A stretch of 64,000 nucleotides of DNA. It comes from CAZHPA01 sp964533945. Lineage in GTDB: Bacteria; Bacillota; Clostridia; Lachnospirales; WRBF01. This document shows positions 24,947 to 33,830 of this stretch, piece by piece. Every line of letters begins with the position of its first letter. The first letter of the stretch is position 1. The notes beneath the pieces are model-generated. The model saw nothing but the letters and a program-made list of their open reading frames with translations, had not been told where the DNA came from and searched no databases. A program made the position numbers and the translations under genes. The DNA is taken from NCBI GenBank assembly GCA_964533945.1, contig CAZHPA010000006.1:1-64000 (forward strand). The letters run 5' to 3'.

Positions 24947-25737
24947 ACAGGGAAAAGATGCTGAAAGCTTTTAAATTGCCTGAAGAACGCTTGCTTTTTG
25001 CAAAAACGCTTGACGTTGCTTTATTATGCCAAAAGCAGCATATTAATACTTATACAGATTTTTTAGACCCAGTAAAAACAGCGCAATTTTTAGCTATGCT
25101 TAAAGAAGTTGATATTTTTGCGTCTGCTTTTGGTGGTAACGATTTTTGCGAACGTAAAATTATAGGGTTTTCATTGGAAAAAGATTTATATAAAGAAACT
25201 TTCCCTATCGCAAAACTAGAAGTAAAATATAATGAAAAATTTAGCAAGTCTTTAACTCATAGAGATTTTCTAGGTTCTATTTTAGGACTTTCAATTGCAC
25301 GCTCGAAAGTTGGAGATATAATAATTTCAAAAAGCAGTGCTTTTGTATACGTTTCAAAAGATATATCGCAATTTATTTGTCTAAATCTTTTAAAAGTTTC
25401 CAAAACATCTGTTACTGTAACTGAAAGCAACAACTTTTTAGAACAAGATGAGCAAAACGAACAAGAAGAAAAAATTAAAAGTAATGCAATAACCGTTTCT
25501 TCTTTAAGATTAGATGCAGTTTTAAGTGTTGCTTTTAAAATTTCAAGAAGTAAGTCATCGCAACTTGTAGATTCTGAGAAAGTTTTTGTTAATTGGGTTT
25601 TGGTAAAAAACGGAACTAAACAAGTTGCGGAAAACGATGTAATAACAGTTCGTGGAATTGGAAGAATAACAATTAACGGTTTTTCTGGCAAAAGCAAAAA
25701 GGACAAATTTATAATTAATATTTCTTCAACGTTTTAA
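24943..25737 (+). CDS. ylmH: YlmH, S4-domain RNA-binding protein
   Basis: 264 residues. N-terminal YlmH-specific domain (FASAFGGNDFCERKIIGF) and C-terminal S4 RNA-binding domain at about 185-250 (RLDAVLSVAFKISRSKSSQL, then VFVNW and DVITVRGIGRI). YlmH binds RNA on the ribosome and has been linked to rescue of obstructed 50S complexes. Encoded in the cell-division cluster between yggT and the usual divIVA; here divIVA is not next. The 3' end overlaps the convergent exporter gene by 12 bp. Confidence 0.92.
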   Translation: MNREKMLKAFKLPEERLLFAKTLDVALLCQKQHINTYTDFLDPVKTAQFLAMLKEVDIFASAFGGNDFCERKIIGFSLEKDLYKETFPIAKLEVKYNEKFSKSLTHRDFLGSILGLSIARSKVGDIIISKSSAFVYVSKDISQFICLNLLKVSKTSVTVTESNNFLEQDEQNEQEEKIKSNAITVSSLRLDAVLSVAFKISRSKSSQLVDSEKVFVNWVLVKNGTKQVAENDVITVRGIGRITINGFSGKSKKDKFIINISSTF

Positions 25738-26181
25738 TAGTTTTTTTGAGCATAAACAGCTTAAAAAGACTATTATTTTATTTGGCAGCGATAAAACAAT
25801 CATAATGCCAACAGAAATTGCACCTGCTATTGCAAATGTTGCTATTCCGTTTGATGTTGCCGTATTTAAGCTTCCGGTTATTGTGTCAAGCATAGTTTCG
25901 TATAAAAAAGCCCCCGGAACAAGGGGAATTATTCCAGACGTTAAAAAAACCGTTATTGGCATTTTACGCACTCTTGCTAAAACCCGGCAAATTAGTGTAA
26001 TTAACATAGCTGCAATAAATGTTGAAAACGTTATTGTAAAATTGTTGTTTACTGCAATTAAATAAAAAAACCAGCTAATTGAGCCTGTTATTCCGCAGGC
26101 AATTATTTCAGAACGTGGAGCATTCATTAAAGCTGCAAATGCAAGCGTTGCACAAAATGCCATAATTATTTGCACAATCAT
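25726..26181 (-). CDS. ThrE_2 subunit, threonine/serine exporter (DUF3815)
   Basis: 151 residues from ATG 26181, chosen because GGAGGCG lies 8 nt upstream. Four to five hydrophobic segments, with the conserved FLTSGIIPLVPGAFLYETM near residue 85. This small subunit corresponds to the C-terminal half of ThrE-type exporters and works with the larger subunit encoded 2 nt upstream. It exports small amino acids or related metabolites. A longer frame to 26250 would overlap the partner gene and has no ribosome site. Confidence 0.88.
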   Translation of the reverse strand: MIVQIIMAFCATLAFAALMNAPRSEIIACGITGSISWFFYLIAVNNNFTITFSTFIAAMLITLICRVLARVRKMPITVFLTSGIIPLVPGAFLYETMLDTITGSLNTATSNGIATFAIAGAISVGIMIVLSLPNKIIVFLSCLCSKKLLKR

Positions 26182-26183
26182 AT

Positions 26184-26960
26184 TTATATAGCGCCTCCAA
26201 AAAGCCAAAACCATGTTTTTAAAACAAACCCAACGCCGCTTGCTATGCAAACTGCAACAAGCGTTGCATCAACAATTCTGCTTGTTCCCGATAAAAAGTC
26301 TCCGCCCAAAACGTCACGTATTGCATTTGTTATTGAAACTCCCGGCAAAAGTGGCATTATAGAACCTATTATAACTTTATCTAAATAATCTAAAGAGCTT
26401 ATTTTTAAATACGAGAAGCAAAGAGCAATTATTGTTATTATACAGCCAGAAAATATATTTATTAAAAAGCTTGAAACTTCCTTTTTTCTAAGGTGCGCTT
26501 GAAAAATGTTAGAAGCAACACCAATTATTAAGGCGTTTGAACAGGCGGCAATGTTTCCTCCAAACATATAGGCGAAACAAAAGCACGAAACGCCTGAAGC
26601 AATTGTTTGAACATGGAAACTGTTGCCTTTTAATTCATCTATTTTTTGAAGAAATTTCATAGTTTCTTCTATAGTAATTTTATTTTCAACAAATTCACGG
26701 GAAAGACTGTTTACCATTGCAACTTTTCCTAAATTATATGTTCTTTTTGTAATGCGTTTAATAATTGTTATCATACCGTCTTTTTCATCTTCTATCGTTG
26801 CAAAAATACCTGTTGTTGTAACAAAAGCTTCAATAGTTTTAAAGCCGCCTTTTTCTAAGATACGACACATTGTATCTTCAACTCTGTGAGTTTCAGCGCC
26901 ACTTGATAACATTATAGAACCTGCAAATACAGCAGTTTTTAAAAATTGCCTCGAATCCAT
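26184..26960 (-). CDS. ThrE_1 subunit, threonine/serine exporter (DUF1212)
   Basis: 258 residues from ATG 26960 (AAGGAAG 8 nt upstream). The cytoplasmic N-terminal half contains the conserved SSGAETHRVEDTM motif and FVTTTGIF; the C-terminal half has five hydrophobic segments with IGSIMPLLPGVSITNAIRD. Its downstream partner is the DUF3815 subunit, so the split form of the exporter is complete. Transport of threonine or serine is known for relatives; the substrate here is not shown. Confidence 0.9.
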   Translation of the reverse strand: MDSRQFLKTAVFAGSIMLSSGAETHRVEDTMCRILEKGGFKTIEAFVTTTGIFATIEDEKDGMITIIKRITKRTYNLGKVAMVNSLSREFVENKITIEETMKFLQKIDELKGNSFHVQTIASGVSCFCFAYMFGGNIAACSNALIIGVASNIFQAHLRKKEVSSFLINIFSGCIITIIALCFSYLKISSLDYLDKVIIGSIMPLLPGVSITNAIRDVLGGDFLSGTSRIVDATLVAVCIASGVGFVLKTWFWLFGGAI

Positions 26961-27068
26961 TTTTAACTTCCTTAAAATATATTCATTTTCATTATATACC
27001 AATGTTCTCACAAAAACAACTGCCTGTTAATATAATAAAGCAAAAAGTTTGCAAGCGGAGGTATTTTT

Positions 27069-27800
27069 ATGTTATTTGGATTTAATAGATTCGGTAAACC
27101 TACAAATAACCAATATAGCAATCAATCCGGACAGCAAAATCGGCAAAATAATAATCAATATCCGGCGGTACAACAGCAAAATATGCAACAAAACGGGCAG
27201 CTAACACAACAACAGCAAGTTGAACAACATAAAGCTTTTGAAGAAGCAAACCGTGAAGCAATTCAAGAGTTAATTAAATCTTTTAACAATCAAGGTGATA
27301 AGCTGCAAGAAAATACTAAAAAAGAAAATATTAAAACTGAAAATGTTAAAAAAGAAAATACTAAAACCGAGCAAAAACCTAAAGTAGAACAAATCTCTAA
27401 AAGCCCAATTGAATCAAAACAATTAAAAATTACAGAATTTGCACAAGGCGAAAGCAATGGGGAAAGCTATTATAAACATCTTTCAAGTATTGCCCCAACG
27501 CCTTATTTTAAATCGTTGCTTTTAGAAATTAGCGAAAACTGCACAAAGCGAAAGCAAGCGTTTTGCGAAATACATAAAGAATTTTATAATTCTACAATTG
27601 AAATACAGCAACTTTCAATTAATAAGGCAGAAAGCTTTTCTGAAGGAATTGAATATGCAATAGTAGAAGAAGCAAAAAGCATTGCAGAACTTAGCGGCTT
27701 TTTCTCTGAAATTAAGCTTAAAGACCAAAGCAATTTAACATGCCAAATTTTTAAGAAAATTGCTGATTTGAGTTTCCTTAATTTAATGCTTCGCTATTAA
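27069..27800 (+). CDS. Gln/Asn-rich protein with C-terminal helical (ferritin-like?) domain
   Basis: 243 residues. Residues 1-70 are Asn/Gln-rich (QQQNMQQNGQLTQQQQ) and likely disordered. Residues 80-115 are a Lys/Glu stretch with a KKENIKTEN-type short repeat. The last ~110 residues are predicted mostly helical: YYKHLSSIAPTPYFKSLLLE, then KRKQAFCEIHKEFYN and EEAKSIAEL, an arrangement like ferritin-like domains of spore-coat-associated proteins (E...H spacing). I do not recognise a specific family. AAGCGGAGG ribosome site and a single-gene unit. A spore-coat role would be a guess. Confidence 0.6.
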   Translation: MLFGFNRFGKPTNNQYSNQSGQQNRQNNNQYPAVQQQNMQQNGQLTQQQQVEQHKAFEEANREAIQELIKSFNNQGDKLQENTKKENIKTENVKKENTKTEQKPKVEQISKSPIESKQLKITEFAQGESNGESYYKHLSSIAPTPYFKSLLLEISENCTKRKQAFCEIHKEFYNSTIEIQQLSINKAESFSEGIEYAIVEEAKSIAELSGFFSEIKLKDQSNLTCQIFKKIADLSFLNLMLRY

Positions 27801-27803
27801 ACA

Positions 27804-27832
27804 TTGACGCTTAAAATTAGCCATGATATAAT
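27804..27832 (+). promoter_or_regulatory. Sigma-A promoter for leuA
   Basis: TTGACG (27804-27809), 17 bp, TATAAT (27827-27832), about 34 bp before the leuA start. The leader is too short for a T-box or attenuator. Confidence 0.7.
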
Positions 27833-27865
27833 ATGAAACAATAATTTAAGTATGGAGGGGAAAAT

Positions 27866-29521
27866 TTGAATTACAAAAAGTATAAACCATATCCTAAAAT
27901 GAATATGGCAAATAGAAAATGGCCCGACAACATAATTACTAAAGCTCCTATTTGGTGTAGCGTTGATTTAAGAGATGGTAATCAAGCGCTTGAAGTTCCA
28001 ATGACATTAGACCAAAAAATTGAATTCTTTAATTTTTTAGTTAAAATAGGGTTTAAACAAATAGAAATAGGCTTTCCGGCAGCTTCGGAAACAGAATTTA
28101 AGTTTACAAGGGAATTGATTGAAAAAAATTTAATTCCCGATGATGTAATAGTTCAAGTTTTAACACAATCCAGAGAACACATAATTAAGAGAACATTTGA
28201 AGCGCTTGATGGTGTTAAAAAAGCTGTTGTTCATTTATACAATTCAACATCAAAGCTTCAGCGAGAAGTTGTTTTTGAAAAAGGCGAATCGGAAATAATT
28301 GACTTGGCAGTCTATGGCGCTAATACAATGAAGGAATTAGCCAAAAAATATGGGGAAGAACGCTTTATTTTTGAATATTCGCCGGAAAGCTTTACAGGAA
28401 CAGAGCCAGAATTTGCAGTTTCAATATGTAATGCTGTTTTAGATGTTTTAAAACCTGCAAGTCAAAATAAAGTAATAATAAATTTGCCTGCAACGGTTGA
28501 AATGTCTACGCCTAATATTTTTGCAGACCAAATAGAATATATGTGTTCTAAGCTAAAGTATCGTGACAACATAATTGTTAGCGTTCATGCCCATAACGAC
28601 AGGGGAACAGCAGTTGCGGCAACAGAGCTTGGAATTATGGCAGGAGCAGACAGAGTTGAAGGAACGCTTTTTGGAAACGGCGAAAGAACGGGAAATGCTG
28701 ATATTTTAACTTTATCAATGAATTTATATTCACAAGGAATTGACCCTTTAATAGATTTATCTAAAATTGACCAAGTTGTTGAAATATATGAACGCTCAAC
28801 AGGATTAAGTGTTCACGAGCGGCATCCATATGCTGGGGAATTGGTATATACAGCTTTTTCCGGTTCTCATCAAGATGCAATAAGCAAAGGGCTTGCAAAA
28901 TTAAAAGGCGACATTTGGGAAGTTCCATATTTGCCTATAGACCCTATTGACGTTGGAAGAACATACGACCCCATAATTAGAATTAACAGCCAATCGGGCA
29001 AAGGTGGAATTGCTTTTATATTACAGCAAGGCTTTGGATTGCAAGTTCCTAAAAGAATGCTTGCAGATTTTAGCATTGCCGTTAAAAACGCATCCGACCA
29101 AAACAATCAAGAATTAACTTCTGAAAATGTTTCTTTGCTGTTTAAAAACGAATATATAAATTTAAATAACTATATTTCGCTAATAAAATATGATGAAAGT
29201 GCAAACGGTGAAACAAGAATTTCAGCTGAAATAGCAGTTGAAAGTAAGCTACGCCAAATAGCAGGCGTTGGAAACGGGCTTATTAGCGCTTTTTGCAACG
29301 CATTAAAAGAAAGCCTTTCTATTGAATTTGAAGTTGTTAATTATAGTGAACATTCATTAGATTATGCATATGGCACAAAATCAAGAGCGATAACATATAT
29401 AGAAATTGTTGACCAAAACAAAGTATCATATTTTGGAGCCGGCATTAGCCGAAATATTAGCAAATCTTCAATTAGAGCCGTTGTTAGTGCAGTTAACAGA
29501 ATGATAAAATCTTCTAACTAA
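27866..29521 (+). CDS. leuA: 2-isopropylmalate synthase (long, LeuA type 2)
   Basis: 551 residues, the length of the LeuA_2 subfamily. It condenses 2-oxoisovalerate with acetyl-CoA in the first step of leucine synthesis. The catalytic barrel begins WCSVDLRDGNQAL, with metal-binding HAHNDRG near residue 242 and GTLFGNGERTGNADI. The C-terminal ~130 residues form the leucine-binding regulatory domain. GGAGGGG ribosome site. No other leu genes are nearby, so regulation is separate. A terminator follows. Confidence 0.93.
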   Translation: MNYKKYKPYPKMNMANRKWPDNIITKAPIWCSVDLRDGNQALEVPMTLDQKIEFFNFLVKIGFKQIEIGFPAASETEFKFTRELIEKNLIPDDVIVQVLTQSREHIIKRTFEALDGVKKAVVHLYNSTSKLQREVVFEKGESEIIDLAVYGANTMKELAKKYGEERFIFEYSPESFTGTEPEFAVSICNAVLDVLKPASQNKVIINLPATVEMSTPNIFADQIEYMCSKLKYRDNIIVSVHAHNDRGTAVAATELGIMAGADRVEGTLFGNGERTGNADILTLSMNLYSQGIDPLIDLSKIDQVVEIYERSTGLSVHERHPYAGELVYTAFSGSHQDAISKGLAKLKGDIWEVPYLPIDPIDVGRTYDPIIRINSQSGKGGIAFILQQGFGLQVPKRMLADFSIAVKNASDQNNQELTSENVSLLFKNEYINLNNYISLIKYDESANGETRISAEIAVESKLRQIAGVGNGLISAFCNALKESLSIEFEVVNYSEHSLDYAYGTKSRAITYIEIVDQNKVSYFGAGISRNISKSSIRAVVSAVNRMIKSSN

Positions 29522-29556
29522 ATATATTAGAAAATTTGCTTTAAAAATAAAACTCG

Positions 29557-29602
29557 CAAACCCTACAGTACGATATATGTCGTATTTGTGGGGTTTGTTT
29601 TG
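29557..29602 (+). terminator. Intrinsic terminator after leuA
   Basis: CAAACCC (29557-29563) pairs with GGGTTTG (29591-29597), continued by TACGA/TCGTA inside, then TTTT. Confidence 0.8.
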
Positions 29603-29713
29603 TTAATGTGTCTTATTTTTGCCCATTAAAAATAAAATTTTGTTTGCGTTATGTAAAAAGTTATGCCAAAATAAAAGTATAATTATAAACTAAAGATAGC
29701 GAGCTGATTAAAA

Positions 29714-31429
29714 ATGTTATTAAAAAATTTAATTGACGTTGCTTCAGGAAGAAAAAAAGCAGCGCTTGTTTTAAAAAATTGTCAAGTTGTTAATGTTTTT
29801 ACACAAGAAATTTTGAAAGGAGATATTGCCATTGAACAAGGATTTATTGCCGCAATTGGCAACTATGACGGCGAAACTTGCATTGATATGCAAAATAAAT
29901 ACGTTTGCCCTGGCTTTATAGACAGCCATGTTCATATAGAATCATCAATGGTAATACCGTCGCAATTTGCAAAAGCAATTGTTCCTCGTGGAACTACAAC
30001 AATAATTGCAGACCCTCACGAAATTGCCAATGTTTGCGGAATTGAAGGCATAAACTTTATTTTGGAAGACAGCAAAGACTTGCCGCTTGACGTTTATATT
30101 ATGCTTCCGTCTTGTGTTCCGGCTACACCTTTTGAAGATTCGGGCGCTGTGCTTGATGCAGAACACCTTAAAACTTTAATTCAAAATGAACGTGTTAAAG
30201 GCATTGGCGAATTTATGAATTATCCGGGAGTAATTAATGCAGCAAGCGACGTTATGGAAAAGCTTGAAATTGCAAACGGCAAAATTATAGACGGACACGC
30301 CCCACGAATTAGCGGACAAGATTTAGCGGCATACGTTGCTTCTGGAATTAAAACAGACCACGAATGCACAACAGCTGAAGAAATGCTTGAAAAATTGCGT
30401 CTTGGAATGTATATTCAAATTAGAGAAGGAACAACAACAAAAGATGTTAAGCAATTAGTTAGAGTTATAACCCCGCAAAATTTAAGAAGATGTCTATTTT
30501 GCACAGATGATAGACATGCCGAAGACATTTTAGAACATGGGCATATAGATAATAACATTCGTGTTGCAATTAAAAGCGGACTTGAACCCATTGCCGCAAT
30601 AACTGTTGCAACGCTTAATGTTGCCGAATGCTATGGCTTAAAAGACAGAGGGGCAATTGCATCAGGATATAAAGCAGATTTAGTTGTAATAGACGATTTA
30701 CAGCAATTTAATGTTTTAGAAGTTTATAAAAATGGCGTAAAAGTTTGTGATGAATCGTTTAATGTATCAGCACAGCAACAAAACATTCGCAACTCCGTTT
30801 TAAATACAGTAAACTTTAAGCAGCTTTCTCTTGAATCGTTAAAGCTTAAAATTTCATCTAATGATGCTAAAGATAAAGCTTTAGTAATTGGGGAAATTAA
30901 ACCGGGCAGTTTAATTACACAAGGAGTAATGCGTCAAGTTAAAACTAATAACGGCTTTTTTGAATACGACAAAGACAGCGATGTTTGCAAAATTGTAGTT
31001 GTTGAAAGGCACAAAGCAACAGGCAAAATAGGTCTTGGGCTTATAGAAGGGTTTGGCATTAAAAACGGAGCAATTGCTTCAACTATTGCTCACGATTCCC
31101 ATAACATAATTGCCGTATCAGATAACGACAATGACTTACTTTTAGCAATAAACACACTTAAAGGCGACGGAGGAATTGTAATTGTTGGAAACGGAGTTGT
31201 TTTGGGGCATTTACCACTTCCTATTGCAGGGCTTCTTTGTGCTAAATCTATTGAAGAAGTTAGTCAAATTACTGAAAATATGCTAAAAACGGCATATTCG
31301 CTTGGGGTTAACAAAAATATTAGCCCATTTATGTTTTTGTCTTTTATGGCTTTGCCCGTTATTCCTTCTTTAAAAATTACTTGCCGTGGGCTATTTAATG
31401 TTGAAAAATTTGAGTTTGAAAGTATTTAA
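29714..31429 (+). CDS. ade: Adenine deaminase
   Basis: 571 residues, amidohydrolase superfamily. It converts adenine to hypoxanthine and ammonia in purine salvage. Metal-binding motifs: DSHVHIESSM near residue 70, GHAPRISG and TDHECTTAEEML near 195-225, and CTDDRHAEDILEHGHID near 260. The family-specific C-terminal domain ERHKATGKIGLGLIEGFG with IAHDSHN is complete. The upstream 110 bp contain no purine-riboswitch-like fold that I can see. Confidence 0.95.
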   Translation: MLLKNLIDVASGRKKAALVLKNCQVVNVFTQEILKGDIAIEQGFIAAIGNYDGETCIDMQNKYVCPGFIDSHVHIESSMVIPSQFAKAIVPRGTTTIIADPHEIANVCGIEGINFILEDSKDLPLDVYIMLPSCVPATPFEDSGAVLDAEHLKTLIQNERVKGIGEFMNYPGVINAASDVMEKLEIANGKIIDGHAPRISGQDLAAYVASGIKTDHECTTAEEMLEKLRLGMYIQIREGTTTKDVKQLVRVITPQNLRRCLFCTDDRHAEDILEHGHIDNNIRVAIKSGLEPIAAITVATLNVAECYGLKDRGAIASGYKADLVVIDDLQQFNVLEVYKNGVKVCDESFNVSAQQQNIRNSVLNTVNFKQLSLESLKLKISSNDAKDKALVIGEIKPGSLITQGVMRQVKTNNGFFEYDKDSDVCKIVVVERHKATGKIGLGLIEGFGIKNGAIASTIAHDSHNIIAVSDNDNDLLLAINTLKGDGGIVIVGNGVVLGHLPLPIAGLLCAKSIEEVSQITENMLKTAYSLGVNKNISPFMFLSFMALPVIPSLKITCRGLFNVEKFEFESI

Positions 31430-31446
31430 TTATTAAAGTTAAGGCT

Positions 31447-31472
31447 GAACGGCTTGTAGCCGTTCTTCTTTT
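31447..31472 (+). terminator. Intrinsic terminator after ade
   Basis: GAACGGCT-TGT-AGCCGTTC followed by TTCTTTT, 18 bp after the ade stop. Confidence 0.85.
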
Positions 31473-31506
31473 GCTATAGTTAAGTAAACGCTAAAGGAGA
31501 ATAAAA

Positions 31507-32382
31507 ATGGAACCACTTATACTTAAAAACGTAAGCAAGAAGTACAAAGACTTTGCGTTTGACAACGTAAGCTTTTCTGTTTCAAGTGGGGCAATAATGG
31601 GGTTTGTTGGGGAAAACGGAGCAGGAAAAAGCACGGCAATAAATTTAATTTTAAATTTAATTAAAAGAGATAGCGGGGAAATTTTTGTTTTGGGGAAAGA
31701 AAGCAAAACACAGCTAGAAAGCGCAAAAGAAAATATCGGTGTTGTTATGGATACGTGCTATTTCCATGATTGCCTAAATGCTAAAAGCGTTAATGCTATA
31801 CTAAAAAGTATTTACAAAACATGGAATGAATCTAAGTTCAAAAAATATTTAAAAGAATTTTCGCTGCCCGAAAACAAAACCGTTAAAGAATATTCTAAGG
31901 GCATGAAAATGAAGCTTTCAATTGCCGCTGCCCTTTCCCATGACAGCAAGCTATTAATTTTAGATGAAGCAACAAGCGGACTTGACCCCATTGTAAGAGA
32001 TGAAATATTAGACATTTTGCTCGAATTTGTTGAAAATAAAACTAATTCAATTTTAATTTCGTCCCATATAATAAGCGATTTAGAAAAAATATGCAATTAC
32101 ATTACTTTTATACATAAAGGTAAAGTTATTTTCACATCTCAAAAAGATGAACTTCTTAACAGCTATGGAATAATTAAATGTTCGGAGCAAGACTTAGTGC
32201 AAATAAGCAGCGAATACATAGTTGGCGTTCGCAAAGGCTTGGTTAATTCTAATAATTCTAATATAGAAGCATTAGTTTTAAAAGATAAAATTAGCAAAAT
32301 GTTGCCCGAACCCGAAAAAATAGCAATTCAAAAAGCAACGATTGAAGAAATAATGCTATATCACATTAAAAAGAAGGTGTAG
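31507..32382 (+). CDS. ABC-2 exporter ATP-binding protein (BcrA-like)
   Basis: 291 residues. Walker A GENGAGKST near residue 38, signature YSKGMKMKLSIA near 132, Walker B LLILDEATSGLD, H-loop ISSHI. The C-terminal ~80 residues are the extension typical of BcrA/YtrB-type ATPases. The permease gene follows 3 nt later. Such pairs are usually preceded by a GntR-type repressor gene; none is present, but a terminator and the ade gene lie upstream. The substrate is unknown. Confidence 0.92.
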   Translation: MEPLILKNVSKKYKDFAFDNVSFSVSSGAIMGFVGENGAGKSTAINLILNLIKRDSGEIFVLGKESKTQLESAKENIGVVMDTCYFHDCLNAKSVNAILKSIYKTWNESKFKKYLKEFSLPENKTVKEYSKGMKMKLSIAAALSHDSKLLILDEATSGLDPIVRDEILDILLEFVENKTNSILISSHIISDLEKICNYITFIHKGKVIFTSQKDELLNSYGIIKCSEQDLVQISSEYIVGVRKGLVNSNNSNIEALVLKDKISKMLPEPEKIAIQKATIEEIMLYHIKKKV

Positions 32383-32385
32383 GAT

Positions 32386-33006
32386 ATGAAAGGGCTAATT
32401 TATAAAGATTTATTAATTATAAAAAAACACTCTGGTATTTTTATAGCACTATCATTATTTTATATTATTATGGGAATTATGAATGAAAGCGTTTCGACGT
32501 TTGCCGGATTTGTTTCTATTATTTGCGCAACATTTCCAATAACAACACTAAGCTATGATGAAAAGGCGTATTGGGATAGGTACGCACTAACAATGCCTAT
32601 TTCGCGTAAAAATTTAGTTCTTTCTAAATATATTTTAGGTATTTCATTGTCTTTTGCGGCTTTTGCTTTAAATGTTATATTTCAGCTTATATTAGGCACA
32701 CAAACAATACAAGAAACTTTGCTAACTTCTGGTTTGTTTTTTGCCATTGGTTTAATAATTTTAGATATTAATTTAGTAATTATTTTTAAGTACGGAGTTG
32801 AAAAGGGAAGGATTTTAATGCTAGGTGTACTGCTTGCCCCAACGGCGATTGTAATGTTTGTATCAAAATTAAATAAAGTAACCCCGCAAAATTTGGAACA
32901 AATATTTAAATTGTTGCCTTTTATTGTGCCTGTTGGGCTTATTTTATTAACAATTGCTTCAATTGCAGCATCTATACATGTATACAATAACAAGCAAATA
33001 TCATAG
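32386..33006 (+). CDS. ABC-2 type transporter permease
   Basis: 206 residues with six hydrophobic segments, and the cytoplasmic loop YDEKAYWDRYALTMPISRKN, a hallmark of the ABC2_membrane_5 (YtrC/ABC-2 transporter permease) family: the 'D.....W..y..tlPisR' pattern after the second helix. It forms the membrane part of the exporter with the ATPase directly upstream. The gene ends next to a tnpB relic. Confidence 0.88.
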   Translation: MKGLIYKDLLIIKKHSGIFIALSLFYIIMGIMNESVSTFAGFVSIICATFPITTLSYDEKAYWDRYALTMPISRKNLVLSKYILGISLSFAAFALNVIFQLILGTQTIQETLLTSGLFFAIGLIILDINLVIIFKYGVEKGRILMLGVLLAPTAIVMFVSKLNKVTPQNLEQIFKLLPFIVPVGLILLTIASIAASIHVYNNKQIS

Positions 33007-33063
33007 AGCAGCCAACCACCCCAAACTTAGCTAGAAGCTTGTAGCTAATATTTAAATTACCGC
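33007..33063 (-). mobile_element. IS605-type right-end hairpin of the 33-kb tnpB relic
   Basis: AGCTAGAAG and CTTGTAGCT-type arms near 33030-33048 form a terminal stem downstream (minus strand) of the decayed tnpB. Confidence 0.4.
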
Positions 33064-33600
33064 GTACGGCTAATTGACTGCAGCCCTTCGGATATTTTAA
33101 GAAGCAGTGTTGTCTGCAGATGCGAAGTATCTACAAGCAACACAAATAAACTTATTACGAGTTTTACGATTCTTTTTATCTATATGCCCACAATTTGGGC
33201 AAGTTCTTGAAGTGTTTCTAGGGTCTACAAAAACAATAGGCACTCCTATTATTTTTGCTTTATATTCTATAAACTGACGCAATTGATAAAATGCCCAAGA
33301 AGAATGTTTTAATCTCTGCGCCTTTTTAACCGTTTTCTCAGTACGTGTGCGTATTCCTTTTAAATCTTCTAAAGGCTATACCACATTGAGTGCCTTTGGC
33401 TTTTAAAACAATCTTTTTTGATATGATATGGTTAATATCTTTAGCAAAACTTTTTTCTTTTTTACTTCTCTTTTTAAGAAGACGTTTTGCAGATTTTGTA
33501 CCTTTAGCTTGAAGCTTTTGGCGAAGTTTATTATGTCTTTTGCGAATAGAATTTAGTTTACTTCCCGAAAATACTTCTTCTGTGCTGTCAACAGAGCTTC
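33050..33600 (-). pseudogene. tnpB relic (5'-truncated, frameshifted)
   Basis: On the minus strand the frame reads SIRKRHNKLRQKLQAKGTK, KRLLKKRSKKEKSFAKDINH, VLKAKGTQCGIA, then a frameshift near 33378, LEDLKGIRTRTEKTVKKAQR, FYQLRQFIEYKAKIIGVP, TSRTCPNCGHIDKKNR and CVACRYFASADNTAS, where TAA replaces the codon before NIRRAAVN. These are the RuvC-II (ALEDL), zinc-ribbon and RuvC-III regions of TnpB. The N-terminal half is gone, and there is at least one frameshift and one nonsense codon. It belongs to a third TnpB lineage. Confidence 0.85.
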
Positions 33601-33743
33601 TAATAAAATTTTAAAAATATTACGGCTTCCTCCTTGCGGCTAAAGATTGGGCTTTAGCTGTTGAAATGTTGTGGTAACATATTCGCCCACCTAAAGGGGC
33701 GAGAGAATTCCTCACGGTGGTTAAAACCATTTAAGTTAATACC
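33601..33743. mobile_element. IS605-end-like hairpins and scaffold remnant
   Basis: The rest of the 824-bp gap before sbcC holds no gene. It contains short hairpins (CGCCCACCT/AGGGGCG at about 33690-33706 and a GGCTTTAGC/GCTAAAG pair at about 33637-33660) like those of IS605 ends and TnpB guide scaffolds. They probably derive from the same or a nested element. Confidence 0.4.
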
Positions 33744-33772
33744 TTGACAACAACAATCGACAAATGTATGCT
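33744..33772 (+). promoter_or_regulatory. Sigma-A promoter for sbcC
   Basis: TTGACA (33744-33749), 17 bp, TATGCT (33767-33772), 58 bp upstream of sbcC and immediately after the IS relic. The current promoter may therefore postdate the insertion. Confidence 0.6.
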
Positions 33773-33830
33773 ATAAGTAACTAAATTCGATTTGTGAAAA
33801 ATTTATAAAAAACTGAAGCAAGGTGTTAAA

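Noticed and set aside
29605..29713. Purine riboswitch upstream of ade
   Set aside because: No three-way-junction core or conserved loop motifs could be found in the 110-bp leader.
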